A stretch of 64,000 nt of DNA from Saturnia japonica (taxonomy: Eukaryota > Arthropoda > Insecta > Lepidoptera > Saturniidae). Positions 7,543-19,900 of the stretch are shown piece by piece. Made by a program: the position numbers and the translations under genes. Positions within the stretch are counted from its first letter, which is position 1, and each line of letters opens with the position of its first letter. The notes beneath the pieces were generated by a model. It worked only from the letters and a program-made list of their open reading frames with translations. It made no database searches and was not told the origin of the DNA. The stretch spans positions 32,115 to 96,114 of the forward strand of contig CM065316.1 in the NCBI GenBank assembly GCA_033032175.1, written 5' to 3'.

Positions 7543-10500
7543 CTAAAACCCCACGGTGTTCTTCTCGCACCTATGCCGTACGGTTCGTCGACCGCGGGAG
7601 GGGAGCTGTGATGCTTGCTCCCTCTCCCTCTCCGCCGCCTCCTTCGCGATCATAACTTCCTCGCAATATGAGACGACGGAGTTCCACCCGTTCTCGCTCT
7701 CGGCCATGGACTTCACAACGGCCGAGAGCGAGAGATCGGAGCCAATCTCCGCGACGAGCTCGCGGCGTGGCGTTTCCCAGGCGGGACATTCTTCGAAAGT
7801 GTGCTGTGCGGTGTCCCTCGCACAGCCACAATGGTGGCACCCTGCTGTCGGTTCCCGGCCTATACGACACAGGTAGCTCCCGAAACAGCCGTGTCCCGAG
7901 AGCACCTGTGTCAGCCGGAATGTCAGGGTGCCGTGCCGCCTGGTTAGCCATTCGGCCAATACGGGCCGAACGGCTTCCACTGTTGCCACTCCCGAGCTCG
8001 GTCGCTCAAGTCGTCGGCGCCACTCGTCCACCACTAGGACCTGGTGGAGCTGTGACCTCAGCGCCTCGATTTCCCGAGGCGCGAGTCGTAAACATTGCTC
8101 CAGCGCCTCCACGCGTCGAAGATACAGAGACGCGTGGGCTCTCGCCTCCAGGTCCCAGGGTGGGGATCCGGCTAATAGGGAGGCCGCCTCGAAAGAAATC
8201 GTGCGGTACCCTCGGACGGCTCTGATGGCCATCGCCCGCTGCGGTTTCCGCAATTGGGCGATATTTTTGGCCGTCAAGCTATACGCCCACACGGGGGCCC
8301 CATACAGGGCTATGGACCGCACGATCCCTAAATACAGCTTCCGGCAAGTGGAATTAGGCCCCCCCAGGTTGGGTAGCAGACGAGCTAATGCACCCGCTGC
8401 TCCCATGAGACGGGGGGCCAAGTGCCGGAAGTGCTCTTCGAAGGTCCATCGGCTGTCGAGGACGAGGCCGAGATACCTCATTGTCGACTCGACACCGATG
8501 GACACGCCTCCCACGACTATTTGAGCTCCATGAGGCGGCGCATTCCGAGGTCCATGGAAAAACAGGGCCTCGGATTTACGGAGCGCCACCTCCAGCCCCA
8601 GACGCCGAATCCTACCGACGACTTGAGCGACGCCGGCCGTAGCCAGCATCGTCACATTGCGGTGCGTCTTCCCCCGGGCTAACACTAGCGTGTCGTCAGC
8701 GTAACAGACAACGCTGACGCCTCGGAGGAGCGCACCGCGCAACACCCAGTCGTATCCGATGTTCCAGAGAAGGGGCCCTAACACTGACCCCTGGGGAACA
8801 CCGGATACGACATCTCGCCGACTCATCCCTCGCTGACCCGGGAAGGTCACGTACCTCTCACTGAGGTACGCCCCGACTATGCGGCGGAGGTAGGACGGCA
8901 CTCCATGAAACCGGAGTGCCTCTCTAATTGTAGCCCAGGGCAAGGTGTTAAATGCGTTGGCGATGTCAAGAGACACCGCCAGAACCACCTCGCCCCGAGC
9001 AATTGCTTCCTCCGCCTGGATCTTCACACGCATTATGGCGTCAATCGTGGAGCGCCCCTGGCGGAAACCAAACTGGTTATCCGCCAGATCCGGCCCTATC
9101 GTTGTTAAGTGTCGGACGAGGCGGACTGCGATTATTCGCTCGCAGAGCTTCGCCACATCGTCCAACAACACTATGGGCCGGTATGCGGACGGAGAGTCCG
9201 CAGGGCGCCCCTCTTTCTTCAGCAGGACTAGTTTGCCGGTTTTCCATACACGCGGAAACCGGCCCTGTTGAAGACACGCTGTGAAGATCCCCAAAAGTCG
9301 GGGCTCGAGGGCCTCTAGAGCCAGGACCCATGCACGACCAGGTATGCCGTCCGGTCCTGGGGCGGTGTTTTTTGCTTGCATGCGTTTCACCGCCGCCCTC
9401 AGCTCTTCCCGGGTCACCTCGGGTGCATCGTCTTCGCCCTCCGCGTTGGGCATGGCTGCGAACGGAGCCATCGTGGGAGGTGTATGCTCTGCCCCCGAAG
9501 GAAACAGAGCGGCCACTACATCTTCGAGGAGCTCTGGCTGGAGACTCTTTGTTATCGGGGGAGCCCATTGGCGTAATTTGCCACGTACCATTCGGTACGG
9601 GCGCCCCCATGGATTCCGGTTGAGGGTCTCCAGCTGCTCCTCCCTGGCCAGAGCTTTCGCCTGCTCAATGGCCTTTTTGAGCGCCAACTTGGCCGCTCTG
9701 TACCCTTCGTAGAGTTCTATCTCTCTGGCGGACGCGTCCTGCGTGCGACCCCCGCCTGCGCCGCTCTCTGGTGTACTGGCGCCGAACCGCCACACACGCG
9801 GCACGCAATTGCGCGATTTCGGCGGTCCACCAGTACACTTGACGCCTGGCGGGCATCGGCCCCTTTATTCGGGGCATCGCCGCGTCGCAGACACGCGTCA
9901 TATCTGCGCGCAGTGACTCCGCCTCTTCGTTGACATCAGCAAGCCTGTCGGGCGGTTCACCGGAAACCCAGGCCTGCATGACGGCAGCTTCCAGAAGTAC
10001 CTCACGGTCTAGGCGCTTCAATGCCCAACGCGGACCGTCCTCTACGGAGGTCCTACGGGCCGGTACATCCGAGGCCCGGGTGGAGATGTCGAACCGTATA
10101 TATCGGTGGTCCGACAACGTCTCCACTCCCTCAAGGACTGTCCAGCCCCGAACTCGGCGTGCTAAAGCAGGGCTTGCAAACGTAATATCCACTATAGAAC
10201 CGCCCTGCTGTCGCACGCACGTGTTAACGGACCCCCGATTGAGGACAAGTAGGCCCATTAATATAGCCCACTCCTCCAGAGCCTCACCCCTAGCGTCCGT
10301 TGACGGGGAACCCCAAGCTGTTGATTTAGCGTTAAAGTCCCCGAGTACCAGGACGGGGTGAGGATGGATACGACCGACAACGATTTGCATCTCCCCGAGG
10401 AATCCCTCAAAGTCAGCGAGACTTCTACTTGGGGGCATATACACCCCTACTACGACCATGTCACCGAGATGTGCTGCTACGTACCCCCGACCCCTCGAGA

Positions 10501-10708
10501 TGTTGGAGAAAGGCGGGGCACCAGCAGCGGCCTGGGACACTAAGGCCACCGAACCGTCCAAGTCACCCACCCAGTTATCTGCCGGTGGAACATAGTACGG
10601 CTCGGCCATCACGGCGATGTGGATCAACCACTGCGCCATGCTCTGGAACAAGAGGTCTTGAGCTCTGGCACAGTGGTTGAGATTACCTTGTAAGAAATTG
10701 AGTGCCAT
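7543..10708 (-). pseudogene. ORF2 endonuclease-reverse transcriptase with one frameshift (B1)
   Basis: The ATG at 10708 lies just after the ORF1 stop (TAATAATG). The endonuclease part is open from 10708 to about 9750, with LQGNLNH, AEPYYVPP, LGDFNAKS and SDHRYIRF. A one-base expansion in the C-run at 9748-9753 shifts the frame, compared with the intact reading of B3 at the same point. The reverse transcriptase (APGPDGIPG, DIANAFNT, SGVPQGSVLGP, YADD near 8700) and the C-terminal CHHCGCARDTAQHT motif continue in the second frame. A 3'UTR deletion makes the last codons (ending KNTVGF) use the terminal hairpin's TAG as stop. The indel is in a homopolymer, so sequencing error is possible. Confidence 0.85.
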
Positions 10709-10710
10709 TA

Positions 10711-13424
10711 TTATTGATGACACTCCATTTCGCCTTCATGGGAAGTCGCCGGCGTCTCAGTGACAACCGATGACGTCGAGGGCTGGGCCGGGTTCTTACC
10801 CCTGCTCCTGCCCCTATTCTTCTTCGCCCCGTTTTTGGTTGAGGGCGCAGGCTTACCACAATCCCTGCTACCCACTCGATGGGCAGCAGGACTGCCTGAA
10901 GCTGCGCAAACCGCACAGTGTGGCTCCGCACTGCACTCAACGGCTTTATGCCCCGGTTGACTGCACCGAAAGCATAGCTGACTACAGTCAACCTGGCAGG
11001 TGCATTTATTGCCCAGATGTCCGGCTTGTAAGCATCTAAAGCATTTTCGAGACCGAGGCTCCAAGAGCTTAATTTGTGCCGACACCCACCCAATCAGAAG
11101 TCGTCGGCCGTCCGTGACTTTTTTCGCTGCCGCCACAGGACAAGAAACTACAGCCGTACAGAGCCCCTTAGCCCTGGACGTACTCCATTCGTTTTCACCT
11201 GCTCCCGGGGACATCCGCCAGTCTCGGCCACAGCAGCGATAACTTCATCTGCTGTGACGGATTCGTCTAGGCCCGAGATACGAATGTCTGCACACCTCAT
11301 GGGCCTGGATATTTTAATGCCCTCTGCTGGAAGCACCTCTTTAAATCTGGCTGCCAGGGCATCTGCTTTATCTCCACTGGCGGCACCAGGAATCTGGACA
11401 AGGTAACCACCGTTCGCTGCTCTCCTCCAACGGATCCCTTCAATACCCAGGTCAGCCAGCTTGACGTTGGTTTTTATTCCTTGGAGCACCTGCAAGTAGG
11501 AAAAACCCTTCTTCTCCGCCTCCGGCTGCAGAGTAACTGACACCGCAGTTGTTCTTGGTGCTCGGAGTTTACGGCCCTTCTCCTTCTTAGGAGTTGACTT
11601 CTTCGATTTAGCTGGCTTTTTAGGGCGACCGTTCTTACCAACTAGCACCCATTCCCCTTCTACGGGTTTAGGCACTACCGGCTGCTCCCTATTTGTGGAA
11701 GGAGCTAACGAAGCTGGAATTGCCGTAGCATTGTTAGCCTTCTCCTTGGTTCCTCTTTTTACGTTTTTGACGGCTGACAACGGAGGAGTTGGAAGTTTAG
11801 AGGACCGTTCTTCAGGTACGAGTACTGCTTTTGCATTAGCATTCCTACGATCTGCGGCCAATGGAGGTCGCATCCGCTCCTCCGGCGGGAGCCTGTTCTC
11901 CATAGCCTCTAGCCGAGCGAACATTATGTTTTCCATTCGGAGCATCGCCTGCTCGAATCTTTCAGCAGAGACTACTTGAGGCGGCTCCATCTGAATCCTC
12001 GACTCGCGCGGCTGCGGCAGGGGAGGAAATTCCTCCCTCGCCGCCTTCTTGCGAGGTGGCACAATCTGCTGCCCGGGCACCGTAATGGGCTGTGACGCCT
12101 GTGCTTGAGGGTGCAGCTGGCTTATTTGCACTCTCATATCAGCTAGCTCCTTTCGAAGCTCCGCCATCTCCGTCTGTTGACGGAGTAAGTCCTCTTTTAG
12201 GCGGTCATTGTCCGCTTTTAAGCGAGCCGTTTCACTATTTGTGGTCCGGCATTGGAGCACTTCCAAGATCTCTTTTAAAGAGTCTGCAGCATGGTTTAAG
12301 GCTTTTTGGAAAGTCCCCTTCAGATTGCCGGATCTCTTGGCTACTTTTAGAACCACCTCTACGTTCTTTTTAGCCAATTCGTTCAGGTCAAGAGTAGCCT
12401 CCGGTTGATTTGTACCATGCGCCCTAGTGGCAACTCGGAGTTGCCTGGCTTCCTCATCCAGGTCTGCCACCTCTTGCTCCGCACGGAGACGGAGCTCTTC
12501 CTGCTCAAGGCGGATTAATTCCTTTTGTGCCACATACTGACCCACATATTTACCTGTGGTCGGAGGGCGACCCCTGCCTTTCTTCGCGGGAGTTATACGA
12601 GCATCCTTCGTGATATTGTCCGGCTCAACGTCAGAACCCGCCTCTGGGGCAGAACCTTCATCCAAGTTTTTCCCTTTCCGCTTACGGAAAAACTTACTTA
12701 AGCAAGGATACTCACTCCCCTCAATGGATTCAACGGTCTCAAAGGTGTCCGCACTGCAGTTACTACTGTCTGAGAGACATTCAACAGACGCCATTCTTTC
12801 AAGAGCCGGCAGCCTTTCCAGTACAACAATTGGTGAAGCAACAGAAGTCCTTGAGCAAGCCAAAGTCGTCGGAGTAGTTGAGTCTCGCAACAATTCGCCC
12901 CCCCCAGAAAACGCGGGGCAGCCCGGGCCAAGCCCGGAGAGGGATTCTCCAGCACGAGTAGTGCTGGTACCCTCCTGGGGTAGTTTACTATTTACTGTTG
13001 CACTGTCCATCATGTTTTCTTCATCGGATACCCATTTTCGCGCCAAAGTCATCGTGTTTAAATCCAACTCATGCAAAATTTTGCCCCCCCCAGAAAACGT
13101 GGGGCAGCCCGGGACAAGCCCGGGGAGGGATTCTCCGGTTAAGGTACCCTCCTGGGGTAGTTCAAATTGTAATTTTGCACTATCCATGTTAAACGATCGA
13201 TCAGTAGTCCATTTTCGTGCCATAGTCGTCGGTTTATCCATCAGCTCGACATCATAATCGTTTCCATCAAGAGTCCTTGTACTCGCCAAAGTAGTCGTTG
13301 TGTGTAAATTTCGCAAAGCTTTGCCCCCCCCAGAAAACGTGGGGCAGCCCGAGACGTGCTCGGAGAGGGATTCTCCCGTTAGGGTACCCTCCTGGGGTAG
13401 TCGATTTTTCAACTTTGCGTCCAT
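10711..13424 (-). pseudogene. ORF1 Gag-like protein with one frameshift (B1)
   Basis: It starts at ATG 13424 (MDAKLKNR) and would give about 900 residues. The N-terminus carries three LPQEGT...FSGGG repeats separated by TLARKW- or TLASTRT-like spacers. A Lys/Arg-rich stretch, a probable coiled coil (ETARLKADNDRLKEDLLRQQ), the TAVSVTLQPEAEKKG block and the three-knuckle C-terminus (CFRCLQAGHLGNKC, CFRCSQPGHKAVEC) follow. The frame breaks at about 11162-11166, where a C-run is one base shorter than in B3. The stop overlaps the ORF2 start region, suggesting coupled translation. N-terminal repeats of this kind are absent from family A. Confidence 0.85.
12898..13399 (-). repeat. three LPQEGT/FSGGG modules encoding protein repeats and RNA hairpins
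   Basis: Modules at 12898-12982, 13084-13159 and 13324-13399. Each encodes LPQEGT(x)nGESL(x)n-GCP(x)FSGGG. Each has flanking CCCCAG/CTGGGG arms and a central hairpin: CCGGGC-TTG-GCCCGG, CCCGGG-CTTGT-CCCGGG and CCGAG-CACGT-CTCGG in turn. Spacers are about 100-165 bp and differ in sequence. Confidence 0.75.
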
Positions 13425-13787
13425 ACTTCCTTACTCCTCTTCCAGTTCGCAGTACGCCTGCCGGGCCGGTATGAAAACCACCAGTCCCGCCAGCCGCTGT
13501 CCGGAAATGGGCCCTTGGGACTCAACTTGAGCCCTCATCGGCCCCAACCCGGTACTGAGTGCGCTGCTCACACGCCACACCCAGGAGTATTTATCGGCTC
13601 TCCAGCCTAGATCCGTAGTGTTCAGCGTGACAGGGTCACCTCGAGAAGGATGTGGTTCTTCACCACGCACTACGGTCTTGAGGTGGCAGGCTAAGGCTCT
13701 CTCCGAAAGGAAAGAGCTGTATTGCGCCTGTGGGTCCACCCCCTGCAGATCAGAGATACAAGTACCTCATCACGCCTGCTCGACCCC
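13425..13787 (-). promoter_or_regulatory. family-B 5' leader
   Basis: Copies at 205-568 and 38883-39246 are highly similar. It holds a GGGCTCA/TGAGTCC hairpin shared with C1. The last approximately 100 nt could form P1-, P2- and P4-like helices of an HDV-type ribozyme, but P3/L3 do not fit. A 102-codon open frame here is not conserved in C1, so I do not call it a gene. Confidence 0.5.
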
Positions 13788-13820
13788 AACCTAACCTTTT
13801 TTTTTTTTTTTTTTTTTTGT
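13788..13820. repeat. telomeric repeat remnant and poly-T
   Basis: AACCTAACC, then T22 and GT before the next 3' end. Together with the last bases of B1 it forms ACCCCAACCTAACC, the left target-site copy of C1. Confidence 0.85.
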
Positions 13821-13902
13821 ACGTGGAGAAACCCGTCATGGGTACACACTCGCCCGGGGGGACGAGTGGTTATGTGAGACTCCTACTCACTAAAACTCCA
13901 CG
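13821..13902 (-). promoter_or_regulatory. 3'-terminal RNA fold (C/D type)
   Basis: The outer stem is CGTGGAG/CTCCACG. The inner hairpin is GTGAG-TAGGAGT-CTCAC, with a second hairpin CACTCG/CGAGTG. Equivalent copies are at 22881-22963, 28936-29018, 42629-42710 and 45574-45655. Confidence 0.7.
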
Positions 13903-14156
13903 GTGTACCATCGGCCGCCATAGCGGGGCGCGCGGGCAATGCGGTTGCAATCTGCCGCGTCGCCCCGGCGGCTGGCCCCAGTCGGGCCTCGGCGCTAAAG
14001 AGAGACAGTCTGGTACAACCCCAACTGTCTCCCAGACGGCTGAACCAGTGCAATGGGAAGACGGGCCCCCCGACCCGTCTCCCCTTGGTCCAGCAAGGAC
14101 AGAGGAGAGAGGCGTGTAAGCACCCCCACCTACTGCCCAACGTCTACGCAAAAACC

Positions 14157-16221
14157 TCAAAGAGGTGCTGGTGTCGGAGGAATTCTACCTTTGCATGGGG
14201 GCGGCCTACAGCTGGCGCCTCCCATGTAGTGTGCCGCCGGAATTCCACTGTCGGCACAAACAGCGCAATGAAGCGCTTGTGCCTGGCAGTCCTGCGCCCT
14301 GTGGCCAGGGTTCCCACAGCGGAAGCAGAGTGCCCCCCTGTCGGCTGTCGACGGGCATAAAGGCCGAGTGTGGCCCAGACCCATGCACTTGTAACAACGC
14401 ATGGGTTTGTGTTCCAAGACGTGGACACGGGCCGCACTCCAACCGACAAGGAGGCGTCCAGCCTCAGCCAAAGGCCTGGCCGCAGTGACAGGCACTGACA
14501 AGTGGATGGCACCTATCCCTCCCCTCGAAGATCGGATTTCGCCAGCCTTTATTAGGTCTGGCGCACAACCTCCCTTTAACGCAATTGCGGCGACGACCTC
14601 TTCTTTTGACACAGAGTCGTCCAGGCCGACGATGCGGACGTTAACTCTTTTGACCGGCCTTCTAATAACGGCGACGTCCGCTAAAGCCACCTGTAGACTC
14701 TGTGCCAATTTATCAGCTTGTTCCGGGCCTTGAGAGCCAGGAATCTCAATGATCCTGGCTCCCGATTTGGTCTCTCGGAACGCAAATCTGTCGATTCCTA
14801 TTTCCGACAAGTCGACATTTGTCCTTGCTCTAAGAAGGGCTGCCTTATAGCTCACCCCCTGGGCCACTGCCTCAGGCTGCAGTGTTATAACAACCGCAGC
14901 TGAGCGTGGACCAGAGGGAAGCTTGGACTTAGAGCGCCGAGGCGCACCCTTCGCAGGGGCAGGAGCTGGCACCACAGCCGCCTTCTGCCGCTTTCTCCTC
15001 TTTTTGCGACGGGTCACAGTGGACCACGCCGCCTCAGTGTTGGTGACCAAACCAGGAGATGAAGCCTGGAGTACGTCGCAGTGCATCCCAGGAACAGACT
15101 CCTGAGATTGCCCTATCGTCACAGGCGTGGGCTTGCTCTTTGATTTGGCCCTGCCGGGCCCCTTCTTCGTACCCTTCGCCCTCGAGTCGGCAACTAATGG
15201 TGGACGCACCACCTTGGCAGGGAGGAGGCGGTCATCCAGGGCCTCAATGTGGCCGGCCACGACCTCCCCCATCGAGACCCGCATGGAACGCTCCATCTTC
15301 GCCATGTATCCGTCCAAAGCGTCAACTAAGGCTTGCGGTAAGACCGGCTGCATGTCCGGTGCCTCAACCTGCTTTTGCGTCATAGGAGCTTGTAGTGGAG
15401 CCCCGTCTCTGCCACGTAATGCGGCCAACTCCGCCCTAAGGACCTCCACCTCCTCACGAAGCTTTCTCGTCTCCCGCCGAAGGAGAAGCGTCTCCTGGGT
15501 GACTGTTCGCGTGAGAGCGGTAGCAGTCACCTCCTGGAGGGTCCAGGCGGCCTCCTTCAATGTCTTGACATAATTTCCTTTGAGGTTGCGAGATTTCTTC
15601 GCCACCTCAAGGATCCCTTCAACATTTTCTTTGGCGAGTTCCGTCAGACTCGCTGGGTCGAGCAACTCGATTCCGTCAAGGACACTTACGTCGGCCCTGT
15701 CACTCGCTACCTCCGTGCTGACCAGTCCAGCAAGGGCACGGTCAGATGACTCATTCGCCTCCCTAGCGGACCGCCACTCGCGTCGACCCTACAACACGTG
15801 CCGGGTCACGGGCTCTGCCCCTACTTGACGTGGCAATTTTTGGTGCGACCTCAATACCATCTGGATCCGTATCAGAATCCGACCGCTGCGTGAATGTCCG
15901 TTTGGACTCTATCGAGCCACAAACCGACCTCGAGGTACCGAAGCTGTCACCCCAGTGCCTGATCGCAAAACGGTCAATCGAGCTGTTTCGCTCTATGCTC
16001 ACAACAGGTGAAACAGTCCGTTGGGAAGCCAAAGTCGTCGTGGGTTTCGATAAATCGGTTGTCCTATTACTAGCCGAGGTCGTGTGTTTGGTATCACTGC
16101 GCAGAATTTTGCCCCCCCCAGAGGACGCGGGGCAGCCCGAGCTAGGCTCGGAGAGGGATTCTCCAGCTCCTGAGGAGCTGGTACCCTCCTGGGGTAATGA
16201 TTTTTTAAATTTTGCGCTCAT
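14157..16221 (-). pseudogene. ORF1 Gag-like protein of Gag-only element, one frameshift (C1)
   Basis: It starts at ATG 16221 (MSAKFKKS). One LPQEGT...GCPASSGGG repeat is followed by about 100 residues, then a frameshift near 15780. The main part runs open from there to the stop at 14157. It contains a coiled coil (LLLRRETRKLREEVEVLRAEL), SAAVVITLQPEAVAQG and knuckles CYKCMGLGHTRPLC, CFRCGNPGHRAQDC and CAVCADSGIPAAHY. The C-terminus ends PPTPAPL with no downstream ORF. C2 and C3 show the same ending. The N-terminal half resembles family B and the C-terminal half families C2/D, so it may be recombinant. Confidence 0.8.
16112..16196 (-). repeat. LPQEGT coding repeat with folded RNA (C1 copy)
   Basis: Hairpins CAGCTCC-TCA-GGAGCTG and CCGAGC-CTA-GCTCGG. 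The second differs from the B0 copy on both arms, and the encoded peptide changes too (SEPSSGCP against PGPSPGCP). Confidence 0.7.
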
Positions 16222-16460
16222 TCTAAACTCTCTAAACCGTCAGGTTCGCAGTACGCCTGCCGGGATCGGTATGAAAAACACCGATCCCGCCAGCCGCTAC
16301 CCGGGACTGGGCCCTTGGGGCTCAAAACTGAGCCCTCATCGGCCCCAGCCCGATACTGGGTGCGCTGCTCACACGCCACACCCAGGAGCTTTTAACGGCC
16401 CTCCAGCCGGCGCTCCTCCACAGTCCCCTCTGATAAGCAGAGGGGTACCGGGAAGAGCGC

Positions 16461-16537
16461 GTCAGATATTAGCCGCCGACCAAACTGGTCGACGTTGCCC
16501 GGGGTGCACCACGAGGAGGTTTCTGACATCGCACCCC
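16461..16537 (-). ncRNA. HDV-like ribozyme, C1 variant
   Basis: P1 is GGGGTGC/GCACCCC, fully Watson-Crick here. P2 is GTCAGA/TCTGAC, a compensatory change from GTCAGG/CCTGAC. L3 TCCTCGT is close to the HDV loop. GGGCAAC follows P1. P4 is CGTCGACC/GGTCGGCG. J4/2 is GCTAATA. Confidence 0.82.
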
Positions 16538-16544
16538 ACCCCAA

Positions 16545-16605
<61 letters not shown>
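16538..16605. repeat. ACCCCAACC junction and long poly-T
   Basis: ACCCCAACC then T59. Preceded by ACCCC of C1 it makes ACCCCACCCCAACC. The same 14 bases follow A2 at 22766, so A2 inserted within the edge of C1. Confidence 0.85.
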
Positions 16606-16607
<2 letters not shown>

Positions 16608-16931
16608 GTGGGGAAATCCTGCATGGATCCGCCTCCCGAGCCGGGCAGCTCGAGAGGGGTATGTCAGACTCTTACTGACTAAAACCCCACGGTGTTCCTC
16701 CTTCACCCATTTGGCCGGGGAGTAGGGACAGCTTGCGCATTACTTCTACTCGCCCGACGGGTGTAGGCCCCTCATAAGGGGCCACCTTCAGCGGTCTGAG
16801 GGGTCGAGATGTGTGACACCCTCCGACGAACCTACGAGGGGCGCATCGAACACTGATGCGCCTCGCCTCGGGCCTGTGCATTGGCTGCAAGGGCGAAGGA
16901 CGTGCCCGCGTCCGACACCCGCAGGCCGTTT

Positions 16932-19900
16932 TTACGGCGGCAGGAGGTCATTCCTGACCCTACGCCGCCGGGTTCGTCGACCGCGGGAGGGGAGCTCTGA
17001 CGTCTGCTCCCTCTCCCTCTCCGCCGCCTCCTTTGCGAGCATGACGTCCTCGCAGAATGAGGCGACGGAGTTCCACCCGCTCTCACTCGCAACCATGGAC
17101 GAAACGACGGTCGGGAGTGAGAGATCGGGCCCTATAGCCGCGATGAGGTCGCGGCGTGACGAGTCCCATGCGGGACAGGCGGTCAGTGTGTGCTGCGCGT
17201 TATCGACCTCGCAGCCACAATGATGGCACCCAGTTGTTGGCTCTCGGCCTATACGACACAGGTAACTCCCGAAACATCCGTGTCCCGAGAGCACCTGCGT
17301 CAGCCGGAAGGTTAGGGTGCCGTGCCGCCTCCGTACCCACGCCGTCAAATGAGGCCTCACGGCCTCGACGGTCGTCACGCCGGCGCTGGGGTGCTCCAGT
17401 CGTCGGTCCCACTCCGCCATGACTATGATCTGGTGGAGCTCTGCCCTCCGCGTCTCGATCTCACGAGGCGCAGGTCGTATTCCTCTCTCCAACGCCTCCC
17501 CGCGCCACCTGTAGAGCGACGCGAGGGCTTCCGCCTCCAGATCCCATGGCGGAGATCCGGCCAGTAGGGAGGCTGCCTCGAAGGAGATCGTGCGATATCC
17601 CCGGGCTGCTCTGACGGCCATCGCTCTCTGCGGCTTGCGCAGAGCGGCGATATTACGGGCCGCCAGGTTCTCAGCCCACACCGGGGCCCCGTAAAGGGCC
17701 ATGGACCGCACGATCCCCATGTAGAGCCTTCGGCACGCGGAATTTGGACCCCCCAGGTTGGGCAACAGCCGCGCTAACGCGGCCGCAGCGCCCATAAGAC
17801 GGGGGGTCAGCTGCCTGAAGTGCTCTACAAAGTCCCATCGGCTATCCAGAACGAGTCCAAGATATTTCATATTGGACTGGATGCCGATTGGGACGCCTCC
17901 CACGATGATCTGGGACCCTCTCGGTGGCGCATTCCGAGGCCCATGGAAACACAGAGCCTCAGATTTTTGCAGCGCCACTTTTAGTCCCAGACGCCGAATC
18001 CGACCGACGACGTGTGCCACCCCAGCTGTTACCAATATCGCGGCTTCGCGGTGCGACTTAGCTCTCGACGTGACCAGTGTGTCGTCGGCATAACATACGA
18101 CACTGAGGCCACGGAGGAGCGCACCGCGCAACACCCAGTCGTATCCGATGTTCCAGAGAAGAGGGCCCAAAACTGACCCTTGGGGAACACCGGATACGAC
18201 GTCTCGCCGACACATTCCACTCCGACCCGGGAAGACTACATACCTCTCGGAGAGGTACGCCCCGACTATGCGGCGGAGGTAGGACGGCATTCCGTGAAAT
18301 CGGAGCGCCTCTCTAATTGTGGCCCAGGGCAAGGTGTTAAAGGCATTTGCGATGTCTAAAGACACCGCTATCACCACCTCGCCCCGAGCAATGGCCTCCT
18401 CCGCCAGACTCCTCACTTGCGCGATCGCGTCAATCGTGGAGCGCCCTCTGCGGAAACCGAACTGGTTCGACGCCAAATCCGGCCCCACGTGCGTTAAATG
18501 GCCGACGAGGCGGTTTGCAATCACTCTCTCGAAGAGTTTGCCCACCTCGTCGAGCAGCACAATGGGGCGGTACGCGGACGGCGAGTCCGCCGGGCGCCCC
18601 GGCTTTTGGAGCAGGACTAGACGGCCGGTTTTCCACTTCGACGGAAACCGGCCCTGCTCCAGACACACGCTGAGGAGTCCCAATAGTCGGGGCTCGAGGA
18701 CCTCTTGGGCCAGGACCCACGCTCGACCAGGCAGGCCATCGGGCCCTGGGGCGGTGTTTTTGGCCGCGAGGCGTTTCACCGCCGCCCTCAATTCTTCCCG
18801 GGTCACGTCGGGCACGTCGTCTCGGTCCACGTCGGGCTCGGCCGCGGGCGGAGCCATGTGGGGAGGTGAAAACTCCTCCCTGGAGGGAAACAGAGCGCTC
18901 ACCACCTCCTCGAGGAACTCTGACTGGAGACTCTGGGTAACCGGGGGGGGCCCATTGGCGAAGTTTGCCGCGTACCATCCTGTACGGGCGGCCCCACGGA
19001 TCCGATTGAGCGTCTCCAGGAATTCCTCTCTGGCCAGAGCTTTTGCGCGCTCAATGGCCCGTCGGAGGGTAAGCTTAGCTGCTCTGTAACCCTCATGCAG
19101 CTCCGCCTCTCCGGGGCTTGCGACCTGCGAATGACGTCGTCTGCGCCTTATCCTGGTGTACTGGCGGCGCGCTGCTACGCAAAGTGCGCGCAGCTGCGCG
19201 ATTTCAGCGTTCCACCAGTACACCTGGCGCTTAGCTGGACGACGCCCAACTCTCGGCATCGCCGCGTCACACATATGCGACACGGCGGCTCGCAGTCGCT
19301 CCGCCCCATCTTCGACATCGGCAGGCCTCTCGGGTGTTCCATCCATCACCCAGGCTTGCACGATGGCAGCCTCGAGGAACACCTCGCGATCGAGGCGTCC
19401 CAGAGCCCAACGTGGACTGTCCTCTTCCAGGGCTCTCGGGACCGGTCGTCCCGTGGTCTGAGCGGACACTTCGAATTGTATGTATAGATGGTCCGAAAGT
19501 GTCTCTACCCCCTCCAGGACTCTCCAGTCCCGAACACGGCGTGCTATTGCAGGGCTAGCGAACGATATGTCCACTATGGATTCGCCCTGCGGTCGCACGC
19601 ACGTGTTTATGGAGCCCCTGTTAAGGACGAGTAGGCCTGATGTTACGGCCCACTCTTCCAGCGCCTCACCCCTATTATCCGTGGATGGGGAACCCAAGCC
19701 GTAGATTTGGCGTTGAAGTCCCCGAGGACTAGGACGGGGTGAGGGTGGCTGCCCGAGACGACAGTGACCAACTCCACCAAGAAAGCCTCAAATTCGGCGA
19801 GACTCCACCGAGGGGGTGCGTACACCCCCACCACCACAATGTCACCGAGACGCGCCGCCACGTATCCCTGGCCCTCCTTGATGTTAGCGAAGGGTGGGGA

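Larger units (their letters stand above)
7470..13787 (-). mobile_element. full-length family-B telomeric non-LTR element, B1
   Basis: About 6.3 kb, with ORF2, ORF1 and a 5' leader ending GGGGTCG. Both ORFs carry one frameshift. Compared with B2 it lacks about 250 bp of 3'UTR, so ORF2 now runs into the terminal fold. ORF1 and the leader differ from family A, whereas ORF2 and the 3' terminus are clearly related. Confidence 0.9.
13821..16537 (-). mobile_element. Gag-only telomeric non-LTR element, C1 (no ORF2)
   Basis: It is complete at both ends (ribozyme-like 5' end, 3' fold and poly(A)), but the 3'UTR follows directly after ORF1. No endonuclease or reverse transcriptase sequence is present in its 2.7 kb. 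The 3'UTR (13821-14156) resembles that of family D, so D ORF2 may mobilise it in trans. Its 5' leader mixes a B-like block with an A/D-like ribozyme. Confidence 0.85.
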
